A DNA stretch of 10,024 bases from Candidatus Margulisiibacteriota bacterium. GTDB lineage: Bacteria > Margulisbacteria > WOR-1 > O2-12-FULL-45-9 > XYB2-FULL-48-7. Below, piece by piece: positions 1 through 6,227 of this stretch. Under the pieces are notes generated by a model. It had not been told where the DNA came from, ran no database searches, and saw only the letters and a program-made list of their open reading frames with translations. Every line of letters starts with the position of its first letter. The stretch's first letter is position 1. The stretch is taken from positions 1,944-11,967 of the forward strand of contig JAQUOB010000022.1 in the NCBI GenBank assembly GCA_028717325.1, given 5' to 3'. Position numbers and translations under genes: made by a program.

Positions 1-2
1 GC

Positions 3-128
3 GGCCGGGATGCCAAAACCTGCGTGGAAGGCGGGGGAGTGGCCCGCCCGTCGCAAGCGATCTGGCTGAAAAAACTTCATCTGGAACGGCTGGAAGAAGA
101 TATTTTGATCAGCGGCTATTTTAAATAA
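3..128 (+). CDS. C-terminal fragment of an unidentified protein (5' end outside window)
   Basis: One forward frame is open from the window edge to a TAA at 126-128 and gives 41 residues ending in LEEDILISGYFK. The alternative frames hit an early stop or give an unlikely Gly/Arg/Ser-rich peptide. The tail is amphipathic and charged (WLKKLHLERLEED), typical of a soluble protein. It ends only 7 bp before the dihydrouridine synthase start, and that gene has no clear ribosome binding site of its own, so the two are probably cotranscribed and perhaps translationally coupled. I do not recognise the family from this short tail and assign no function. Confidence 0.6.
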   Translation, partial: GRDAKTCVEGGGVARPSQAIWLKKLHLERLEEDILISGYFK

Positions 129-135
129 CCCCGTC

Positions 136-1104
136 ATGCTGAAGATAGGTTCTTATCAACTCCCGACTAATATAATAATGGCCCCCATGTCGGGCTGTAC
201 CGACCTGCCATTCCGCCTGATCGCGCGCGAAGAGGGGGCCGGGCTCTGTTTCCTTGAAATGATCGACTGCAATTCGCTGACGCACAATCCGGACCGGACA
301 ATTAACACGTTGCTCAAAACTGATAGTAAAGACCGGCCGATCGCGGCTCAACTGGTCGGCGCCGATCCCGGCGCGATGTCCGCGGGAGCCCAGATATTGC
401 TCGAGCAGGTCAGTGTTCCTTTTCTCGATATCAACGCGGCCTGTCCGGTCAACAAGATCGTTAAGAAAAAAGCCGGAGCGTATCTTTTGCAAAAACCGCT
501 GGTTTTATCAAAGATCATCAAGCGTTTGATCAAAGACCTGAAAATACCGATTACGGTCAAACTGCGGATCGGTTACGAAAAATACGACAAAAGGGCGCTG
601 GTCGGCATCGTTAAGAAATGCGAAGATAGCGGCGCAGCTGCGATCTTTATCCATGGCCGGACCATGGCCCAGTTGTATCACAGCGACGTCAATTATGAAG
701 CTATCAAGGTTGTCAAACAAAATGTTGCGATCCCGGTCTTTGGCTCCGGCAACGTCATGTCGCCCGAGCTGGCCAAGAAGATGCTCGACAGTACCGGCTG
801 CGACGGGGTGATGGTGGCGCGCGGCGGGTTGGGGAACCCGTTCATTTTCAAAGAGATCGAACATTATTTAAAAACCGGCGAACTTTTGCCGGCGGTAAGT
901 TTTCAAAAAAGAAAAGAGACGCTCAAAAGACACCTGGCCTACTCCAATAAATATCTCTATTCGAAGGGCAGGGTCGGCGTGATGAGAAAGATCGCGATCT
1001 GGTATCTGAAAAAATTCCCCGGCGCCGCCCACTTCCGCGACCGGGTCACCCGGACCAATAGTTATGAAGATATGATCAAATTGATCGATGAGGTGGGCGC
1101 ATGA
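136..1104 (+). CDS. dusB: tRNA-dihydrouridine synthase (DusB-like)
   Basis: The family comprises FMN-dependent cytoplasmic enzymes that reduce uridine to dihydrouridine in the tRNA D-loop using NAD(P)H. The 322-aa product has the usual length. Visible family motifs are the N-terminal FMN-site segment with APMSGCTDLPFR (residues 16-27), the catalytic cysteine C103 in DINAACPVNK (usually NxGCP), VKLRIGY near 141-147 for the FMN/tRNA region, IHGRT at 172-176, and the phosphate-binding end of the barrel, GSGNV plus MVARGGLGNPFIF at 226-238. A helical C-terminal tRNA-binding domain follows. The ATG at 136 fits the family N-terminus. No Shine-Dalgarno is visible, so translation may depend on the gene ending at 128. 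The C-terminus overlaps maf by 4 bp. The family call is secure, but the A/B/C subgroup is less so. Confidence 0.93.
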   Translation: MLKIGSYQLPTNIIMAPMSGCTDLPFRLIAREEGAGLCFLEMIDCNSLTHNPDRTINTLLKTDSKDRPIAAQLVGADPGAMSAGAQILLEQVSVPFLDINAACPVNKIVKKKAGAYLLQKPLVLSKIIKRLIKDLKIPITVKLRIGYEKYDKRALVGIVKKCEDSGAAAIFIHGRTMAQLYHSDVNYEAIKVVKQNVAIPVFGSGNVMSPELAKKMLDSTGCDGVMVARGGLGNPFIFKEIEHYLKTGELLPAVSFQKRKETLKRHLAYSNKYLYSKGRVGVMRKIAIWYLKKFPGAAHFRDRVTRTNSYEDMIKLIDEVGA

Positions 1105-1670
1105 AAAAGGTCATCCTGGCCTCGGCGTCGCCGCGCCGGGCGGAGTTGCTGAAAAATATCCTTCAAAATTTAAAAGTCGTGCCCAGCCGTGTCGACGAGT
1201 CAACAATCAAGGCTAAAACTCCCGAGCAATTCGCGGTCAAAGCCGCGGAGGCAAAAGCCAAAGACGTGGCCGCCCGCCATAAAAACGCGGTCATTATCGG
1301 TGCCGATACGATCGTGGTGCTGGGCCAACAGGTCCTGGGCAAGCCGAAAGATAAAAAAGACGCCATCCGTATTTTAAAGGCCCTTTCAGGCAAGACCCAT
1401 CGCGTGATCACCGGCCTGGCGGTGATTGATACAGAAACGGGAAAGCTGCTTTCTCACACGGAGACGACCAGAGTCAAGATGAAGAAACTGCCGTTGAAAG
1501 AAATTAACGCTTATGTCAGGACCGGCAGCCCGCTCGATAAAGCCGGCGCTTACGGGATACAAGAGATCGAAGCTATGTTCGTCGAGCGGATCGAGGGCGA
1601 TTATGATAATGTTGTCGGCCTGCCGGTCGGCGCCCTGCTTAAATTGCTCCGGGGGCTTCGCCCAGCTTAA
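1101..1670 (+). CDS. maf: Maf family nucleoside triphosphate pyrophosphatase (dTTP/UTP type)
   Basis: Maf proteins hydrolyse non-canonical or surplus nucleoside triphosphates to monophosphate and pyrophosphate in the cytoplasm, a house-cleaning role also linked to septum formation. The 189-aa product is full length. The N-terminal LASASPRRAELL (about residues 6-17) is the family signature. VDES (31-34), GADTIV (67-72) with the presumed catalytic Asp, LGKP (79-82) and KAGAYGIQ supply the other substrate and metal contacts. The GIQ form is typical of the dTTP/UTP (YhdE-like) subgroup, so that specificity is inferred. The start overlaps the upstream stop as ATGA, preceded by GAGGTGG at 1090-1096. 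The last 32 bp overlap the 3' end of the convergent protease gene. Confidence 0.93.
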   Translation: MKKVILASASPRRAELLKNILQNLKVVPSRVDESTIKAKTPEQFAVKAAEAKAKDVAARHKNAVIIGADTIVVLGQQVLGKPKDKKDAIRILKALSGKTHRVITGLAVIDTETGKLLSHTETTRVKMKKLPLKEINAYVRTGSPLDKAGAYGIQEIEAMFVERIEGDYDNVVGLPVGALLKLLRGLRPA

Positions 1671-2577
1671 GCTTGGCCTCTATTTCATTGTCGGCGCGCA
1701 ACAGCTTCAGCTCGATCTCTTCACCGATCTTCTTTTTGCCGATGATCTTTCTGACATCGTCCATGGTCTTGACGTGTTTGCCTTCGACCTCAACGATAAT
1801 GTCACCCGGCTGGATACCTGCCTTGTGAGCGGGGCCGCCGGACACCATCCAAACGACAAGCGCTCCTTCTTTGATGGAAAAGCCGTAGTAATCGGCCATT
1901 TCGGGGGTTATATCGCTGGTGGCGATCCCCAGCCAGGGGCGGATGACTTTGCCGTGCTCGATCAATTCTTTGGAGATATCCCTGGCCAGGTTGATCGGGA
2001 TGGCAAAGCCGATGCCTTGCGCGAAGGGGATGATCGCCGTGTTGATCCCGATGACGCGACCATCACTGTCGGCCAAAGGTCCGCCGCTGTTGCCCGGATT
2101 GATCGCCGCATCGGTCTGGATCAGGGTTTCCATCAGCCCGCGATCGGATTGGATGTTCCGGTTGATGGCGGAAACCACGCCGACCGTGACCGCCGGTCCG
2201 CCCGCCAGCCCGAACGGATTGCCGATAGCCAGCGCCATCTGGCCGGGACGGAGTTTGTCGGAATCGCCGAGCTCCGCCGCGGCGCAAGCGCTGCATTTGA
2301 GCTTGATGACCGACAAGTCGGTCGTCGGGTCGACGCCGACCACGGTGCCGGTCTGTTTCTTGCCGTCGATTAAGAAAACATCGACGTGGCGCGTTCCTTC
2401 CGTGACATGGTAATTAGTCAGAATGTAGCCGTCCGGGCTGATAATGATACCCGAGCCGACCCCTTTGACCGGAGCGGTATGGAACATATCGTAACGGATC
2501 ATATGAACGGTGCTGACGTTAACGACGCTGGGGCTTAACTTTTCGACCGCTTTAATAATTTTTTCTTCGTCATACAT
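1639..2577 (-). CDS. HtrA/DegP-like serine protease, one PDZ domain, no signal peptide
   Basis: The family consists of trypsin-fold quality-control proteases, usually periplasmic or membrane-anchored. In this 312-aa protein the protease domain spans roughly residues 5-205, with His57 in TNYHV, Asp87 in PTTDLSVIK and Ser164 in NPGNSGGPL, so the triad is intact. A single PDZ domain follows (about 213-303: RPWLGIATSDIT, then AGIQPGDIIVEVEGK). The start is well fixed: AGGAGGGG (2585-2592) lies upstream of the ATG, and an in-frame TAA lies just before that site, so no longer N-terminus exists in this frame. The protein begins EEKIIKAVEKLSPSVVNV with no hydrophobic leader, which implies a cytoplasmic enzyme or an unrecognised export route. 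A CSAC motif (95-98) sits where HtrA proteins usually have a plain loop. The gene is convergent with maf and divergent from the HypC-HydE gene. Confidence 0.93.
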   Translation of the reverse strand: MYDEEKIIKAVEKLSPSVVNVSTVHMIRYDMFHTAPVKGVGSGIIISPDGYILTNYHVTEGTRHVDVFLIDGKKQTGTVVGVDPTTDLSVIKLKCSACAAAELGDSDKLRPGQMALAIGNPFGLAGGPAVTVGVVSAINRNIQSDRGLMETLIQTDAAINPGNSGGPLADSDGRVIGINTAIIPFAQGIGFAIPINLARDISKELIEHGKVIRPWLGIATSDITPEMADYYGFSIKEGALVVWMVSGGPAHKAGIQPGDIIVEVEGKHVKTMDDVRKIIGKKKIGEEIELKLLRADNEIEAKLKLGEAPGAI

Positions 2578-2584
2578 ATTAATT

Positions 2585-2592
2585 CCCCTCCT
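2585..2592 (-). promoter_or_regulatory. Strong Shine-Dalgarno of the HtrA-like gene
   Basis: The minus strand reads AGGAGGGG. AGGAGG ends 9 nt before the ATG, which is near-optimal spacing. Together with the in-frame TAA just upstream it fixes the protease start and rules out a missed signal sequence by 5' extension. Confidence 0.85.
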
Positions 2593-2630
2593 GTTTTAAC
2601 AAGACCGTCATGATTTTACCACAACTTTGA

Positions 2631-2636
2631 TATAAT
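2631..2636 (+). promoter_or_regulatory. Consensus -10 box (TATAAT), probable leaderless promoter
   Basis: A perfect TATAAT lies 8 nt before the ATG at 2645, so transcription would begin around 2642-2645, at or next to the start codon. No Shine-Dalgarno lies between the box and the ATG, which fits a leaderless mRNA. No good TTGACA-like -35 is present at 16-18 bp spacing (only TCATGA-like sequence near 2608-2613), so an activator or a different sigma factor may be needed. This is inferred from sequence only. Confidence 0.55.
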
Positions 2637-2646
2637 GATATATCAT
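2635..2646. promoter_or_regulatory. 12-bp perfect palindrome over the start site (possible operator)
   Basis: ATGATATATCAT is identical to its reverse complement. It overlaps the end of the -10 box, the predicted transcription start and the first two bases of the HypC-HydE start codon. A protein bound here would block initiation. AT-rich palindromes of this length also arise by chance, so the operator role is a hypothesis. Confidence 0.35.
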
Positions 2647-3916
2647 GTGCTACGCGATACCAGGCAAAGTCACGGCTATCAAGGGAAAGACCGTCACGGT
2701 CGATTACTTTGGCGAAAAGAAGACAGCGATCAACGAGATCGTTAACCTCAAGCTCGGCGATTATATCTACGCCCAGGGGGGCTATGTAATTCAAACGATA
2801 CCCGAACGCGAAGCGGTCGAAGTCCTCGAAACCTGGAAAGAGCTCTTTTTTGAACTGCGCGAGACCGACGTCCGCCTCTCACGCCGCCCGGCCGAAGAAA
2901 CCGGGGTCAGCAAAAGTATTTCTCTGATCCTTGATAAGGCCGCCGAAGGCCGGGAGCTAAAAAGAGAAGAACTGCTTAGGCTGTTGTTGACCGAGAATCC
3001 AGCCGAATTAGACCAACTTTATAAAACGGCTAACTTTCTACGCCAGAAATATCTTTCCAACTCTTGCTGTGTTCACGGGATCATCGAGTTTTCCAATTAT
3101 TGTAAACACGATTGCACCTACTGCGGCATCCGGCGCAGTAATTCAATTATTAAGAGATACCGGCTGACGGACGAGGAAATTTTCTCCGCTGTCGATGAAG
3201 CGGTGGAGAAGCACGGCTTTAAAGCTTTGGTCCTGCAATCGGGGGAAGACCCGGAATATCCGGCGGAGCGGGTCGCCGGGCTGATCAAGGAGATTAAGAA
3301 ACGGCACGCGGTTTTGATCTTTGTCTCGGTCGGCGAAGTGGGCAGGGAAGGGCTGGCCAAGCTTTACGAAGCCGGGGCGAGGGGTGTGTTGTTGCGGTTT
3401 GAGACCAGCGACCCGAAACTCTACGCGAACCTGCACTGCGGCGATGAGCTGGAAGACCGTCTGCAGGATGTCAGGGATGCTTATTCCCTCGGCTATTTGG
3501 TTTTAACCGGCGGCCTGATCGGCTTGCCGGGCCAAACCGAAGAAAGCTTATTAAACGATATTCTGCTTACAAAAGAGCTGAAGGCCGAAATGTACAGTTT
3601 TGGTCCAGTGTTGCCGGACGGCCCGAAAACCGATCTGGTCTTGAAGATTTTAGCTGTCAGCCGGCTGGTTGATCCCAAGAATGCCAAGATCGTCGTCACG
3701 ACTGGCTTTGAAACGCTTGATCCGGAAGCGAGGAGAAAAGGGCTGCTGGCCGGCGCCAACTCGGTGATGTTGAACGTGACGCCGCTAAAATATAGAAAAC
3801 TTTACGATATCTATCCCAATCGGGCACACACGGAAGAGACGATCGAGGAACAAATTAAATCCACGCTGGAACTGCTTTATTCGTTAGGAAGAGCGCCGAC
3901 GGATCTGGGGATATAA
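2645..3916 (+). CDS. HypC-like domain fused to HydE-like radical SAM maturase
   Basis: The 423-aa product has two parts. Residues 1-75 are a HypC/HupF domain: MCYAIPGKVTAI carries the invariant Cys2 that binds the Fe(CN)2CO intermediate in [NiFe]-hydrogenase assembly, and LGDYIYAQGGYVIQ matches the family's GDYVLVHxGFAI segment, but with Gln44 in place of the usual His. Residues about 92-423 resemble HydE, a radical SAM enzyme that helps build the [FeFe]-hydrogenase H-cluster. The cluster motif is CKHDCTYC (C153, C157, C160), preceded by HGIIEFSNY, followed by GGLIGLPGQT (289-297), SFGP (318-321) and a C-terminal GANSVMLNVTPLKYRKLYDIYP block. The HydE part is of normal length (about 330 aa). 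The frame is continuous, so this is a true fusion rather than two adjacent genes. The start is the MC codon pair characteristic of HypC. No other hydrogenase gene is in the window, so the target enzyme is unknown. A related radical SAM function cannot be excluded. Confidence 0.88.
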   Translation: MCYAIPGKVTAIKGKTVTVDYFGEKKTAINEIVNLKLGDYIYAQGGYVIQTIPEREAVEVLETWKELFFELRETDVRLSRRPAEETGVSKSISLILDKAAEGRELKREELLRLLLTENPAELDQLYKTANFLRQKYLSNSCCVHGIIEFSNYCKHDCTYCGIRRSNSIIKRYRLTDEEIFSAVDEAVEKHGFKALVLQSGEDPEYPAERVAGLIKEIKKRHAVLIFVSVGEVGREGLAKLYEAGARGVLLRFETSDPKLYANLHCGDELEDRLQDVRDAYSLGYLVLTGGLIGLPGQTEESLLNDILLTKELKAEMYSFGPVLPDGPKTDLVLKILAVSRLVDPKNAKIVVTTGFETLDPEARRKGLLAGANSVMLNVTPLKYRKLYDIYPNRAHTEETIEEQIKSTLELLYSLGRAPTDLGI

Positions 3917-3936
3917 TTGTCAGGAAAATGAAATAG

Positions 3937-5805
3937 TTAGTCTTTAATGCCAAAGAATTTCTTAAAGGCTTCTGCAACATTAACCGAACTCGCATCATAA
4001 TCAAAGGAAACCCGAGCAAAAACAGCTTCGCGATATGGCGCACTAAAAGCAATTCCCCATGGATCGGGATTCTCGATTGAATAAACATGATCTTTTGGGT
4101 AGATCGGAAGCCAGCTCATGCTATCATCCATTCCTGCGTGAATTCCTTGTTTCACCAAGAACGCAGTTAATGATTCGGCTAGAACGGGGGTATTATAATA
4201 TCCAGCAAGAAACTCAACCTCAAGTTCGATCCTTTTATGTTGCGGATAAGTTCCTTTGTCATGTTCCACGGATACAACGTTAAAGTTCTCATTTGTTTTA
4301 GGGGGTGCTTCTGCTTTTAATATCAGCGCCTTGCGCCCATCCATTATTACCCGGATCCATTGTTGTTGTTGTAATACTCCCAATAGTTCTGGCTGGTTTT
4401 TTACCCCGGCATAAAGCAGGCCTTTTCTCTTTGTCCTCATGATCGTTAAGATATGAGAATTTCTGCCCGCATACTCAACCGTTAAAACCACTTTTTTATG
4501 CGGGGTTGCTTCGTCGACATGGTCAAGTGTATCTGGAAAATGATTTAAAGCTATTGCGTAATTCCTATTGTATCGGTCTACACTGCTAAATAAGCTGTCA
4601 AGATTAATTAAACCCGACAAATAGCCTTCAGGCCGTTCATCAACAAATACCTCGCACACAACCCCCGCTCTAGGCGAGATCCCCCGGGCGATTTCTGATT
4701 CAAAGATGATCTTTGCCGGGTCAATAGTGGACCTGATCTCATCTATCGTAAAAGGAGCTTGGGGCTCGACATCAGTGATCCTCCTGTTTTGCAATAGATA
4801 TAATTCGCCATCTTCGTCAATACAAAATTCAAGATCCCATTCTCCGGGAGCACATTTTTTAAAGCTGTCAATTAAGACGCGGACTTTATCCCGCCCGTCA
4901 GTAGACATTAAAGTTTTTCCAAAGCCCGTGCCTTCATCTACAAAAACTAATTCATAAGGGGGCTTATTATCAAGATCAATAATATGCGGGCTTCTTGAAC
5001 CATCAACAATTCCTTCCCCATAAGCTTCATAAGCGTATTCGATCCCGATCTTTGTGGGGTCGGTGGGTAGTGGGGCATAAATTACTCCGGCGTATTTTGG
5101 TTTTGGGACCATCCTTTGGATAATGACCGCCATTTCCTCCCTTTCTGGAATATGCATCTCTGATTTATAGTTTTGAACCCCCGGGGAATAAAGAGAGGCA
5201 AGAACTTCTTTTACCGCTCTTTCAACTTCTTCGTGGGTCGTACAATTTAGTCGTGTCGCGTATTTCCCGGCAAAAGAATATTTCGGTGAATCCTCGATGG
5301 TCGAAGAGGACCTGACCGCAAATTTGCATTCGGGGTGTTGCGCGCGAATGGCGTCGCATTTTGCCGATATTTCTCTCTTAATATGCGCCGGAAGTTGTGC
5401 TTCCTGGAAAAGCCTTGATATTTCTTTGAAATCTGCCTTTTGATCAATTCTTTCAGGCATGTTATTTGCCGCCATGAATTCCCTAAAAGTTGACGTTTTG
5501 ACCACAAAGAATTCGGGGACATTTTGCCCCATCGGCAATGATTGTGCCAGGTTGTAGGCTTTCCCTCCCCATTCGGCGATTGTCGCTCCGGCCGATCCCG
5601 CAAAATTTCTTGGGCTTAAAATATCCGTCACTTGAGAGCCGGTAAATACTTCAGCCATACAAACAAACTGTGAAGACAAATTTAACGCGCAGTGAGGGGC
5701 AAAGATTCTGGCGCGAATAGCCCTTTGGCTTATGCCAATTTGTGCCTTAACCTCTGGAGTTTGAGCCGCAGCCGGAGGCCGGCGTATCAGATTTATTTTC
5801 AGCAT
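3937..5805 (-). CDS. PEP synthase/PPDK-like phosphotransferase: ATP-grasp plus phosphohistidine domain, no PEP barrel
   Basis: The 622-aa product resembles the N-terminal two-thirds of the PEP synthase/pyruvate phosphate dikinase family, which transfers phosphate from ATP to a swivelling histidine. The ATP-grasp part is at about residues 78-345: GGKAYNLA, AVRSSSTIEDSPKYSFAGKY (163-182, R165 and E171-D172), QRMVPKPKYAGVIYAP, and DLEF (E326) with LYLLQNRRIT (335-344, normally LQxRPIT). The swivel domain (about 371-495) opens with ARGISPRAG and has GRNSH (His451 as presumed phospho-acceptor, where the family usually has GGxTSH or GGxTCH). After residue 500 comes about 120 aa I do not recognise instead of the PEP/pyruvate TIM barrel, so the acceptor substrate is unknown. 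Residues 1-50 are an extra basic segment. No Shine-Dalgarno precedes the ATG, an in-frame TAA lies two codons upstream, and Met50 is a possible alternative start. It is the last gene of the five-gene minus-strand cluster, converging on the HypC-HydE gene 20 bp away. Confidence 0.82.
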   Translation of the reverse strand: MLKINLIRRPPAAAQTPEVKAQIGISQRAIRARIFAPHCALNLSSQFVCMAEVFTGSQVTDILSPRNFAGSAGATIAEWGGKAYNLAQSLPMGQNVPEFFVVKTSTFREFMAANNMPERIDQKADFKEISRLFQEAQLPAHIKREISAKCDAIRAQHPECKFAVRSSSTIEDSPKYSFAGKYATRLNCTTHEEVERAVKEVLASLYSPGVQNYKSEMHIPEREEMAVIIQRMVPKPKYAGVIYAPLPTDPTKIGIEYAYEAYGEGIVDGSRSPHIIDLDNKPPYELVFVDEGTGFGKTLMSTDGRDKVRVLIDSFKKCAPGEWDLEFCIDEDGELYLLQNRRITDVEPQAPFTIDEIRSTIDPAKIIFESEIARGISPRAGVVCEVFVDERPEGYLSGLINLDSLFSSVDRYNRNYAIALNHFPDTLDHVDEATPHKKVVLTVEYAGRNSHILTIMRTKRKGLLYAGVKNQPELLGVLQQQQWIRVIMDGRKALILKAEAPPKTNENFNVVSVEHDKGTYPQHKRIELEVEFLAGYYNTPVLAESLTAFLVKQGIHAGMDDSMSWLPIYPKDHVYSIENPDPWGIAFSAPYREAVFARVSFDYDASSVNVAEAFKKFFGIKD

Positions 5806-5840
5806 AGTTTAATATCTGATGTCCATCGATAAAATTTCAT
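5799..5840 (-). other. Possible 13-codon leader ORF before the phosphotransferase gene
   Basis: A short minus-strand frame encodes MKFYRWTSDIKLC and stops at TGA, overlapping the phosphotransferase start (ATGCTGA). Since that gene lacks a Shine-Dalgarno, a ribosome finishing this leader could reinitiate there. The leader itself has only a poorly spaced AAGAG before its ATG, so this may be chance. Confidence 0.2.
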
Positions 5841-5852
5841 CTCTTGTTTGCT

Positions 5853-6227
5853 CTATTTAACAAACTTGATGTTTGGTTGGTTAAAGTTTTGCCAGGCAAG
5901 ATCAGCATTCCCCAGCAATTGAAATAAAGCCGTTAGTTCTTTCGGCTTTACATCAGGGCCTATACTGATGTATTTAATCTCTTTTCTGGAAAGGCGTTCG
6001 GCCGTTGTCGACGTTTCTGGCCAAAATTCTAAGATCGTTCCGTTTGTTGTATGGGTCATAACACTTAAATAAAAGCCGCAAGGATGAATCGTTACTCCGC
6101 GCAAGGGGTTGCTGTGATCATGCTTTAGAATAGAGATGGTTGTCATAATGGCGTTTCTAATATTCGCAAGGCTTGAAATTGGGCGCGACGATCTTCCCGC
6201 TCTGTTGGGGCTGATTGGATTTACCAT
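5853..6227 (-). CDS. Unrecognised small protein, 124 aa
   Basis: I do not recognise this protein. Its start is well supported: the ATG shares one base with the preceding stop (TAATG), and a GGGAG Shine-Dalgarno lies inside the upstream gene's end, so the two are likely translationally coupled. There is no signal peptide or membrane segment. The first 27 residues are basic and Ser/Arg-rich (RAGRSSRPISS). Residues about 31-70 look like beta strands (GVTIHPCGFYLSVMTHTTNG). The C-terminus has a helical KPKELTALFQLLGNADLAW (94-112). That last segment resembles KPEDITALFFQLDEARLSL near the N-terminus of the 527-aa protein in the same cluster, with similar residues after it (F..xI..V), hinting at a shared small module. 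Met28 is an alternative start if the basic head is not real. The 47 bp to the next gene carry no clear Shine-Dalgarno. Confidence 0.68.
   Translation of the reverse strand: MVNPISPNRAGRSSRPISSLANIRNAIMTTISILKHDHSNPLRGVTIHPCGFYLSVMTHTTNGTILEFWPETSTTAERLSRKEIKYISIGPDVKPKELTALFQLLGNADLAWQNFNQPNIKFVK

Noticed and set aside
1653..1673. GGGC-TTC-GCCC hairpin plus the AGCTTAAGCT palindrome at the maf stop as a terminator
   Set aside because: The stem is only 4 bp, no T-run follows on either strand, and the bases code for both maf and the protease.
1513..2373. 286-aa forward reading frame opposite the protease gene
   Set aside because: It is antisense to a protein with a clear catalytic triad, overlaps maf in another frame, and its Asp/Gly/Arg-rich composition is what a reversed coding strand gives.
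2579..2794. 71-aa minus-strand frame covering the divergent spacer
   Set aside because: It lies mostly opposite the conserved HypC domain and would run across both genes' start regions. No family resemblance was seen.
3917..3936. Possible bidirectional terminator between the two convergent genes
   Set aside because: The 20-bp gap has no inverted repeat or T-run. Read-through or factor-dependent termination is more likely.
4354..4370. TTGTTGTTG microsatellite-like run
   Set aside because: It encodes a short poly-Gln stretch in the phosphotransferase. It is too short to be a phase-variable repeat, and triplet changes would not shift the frame.
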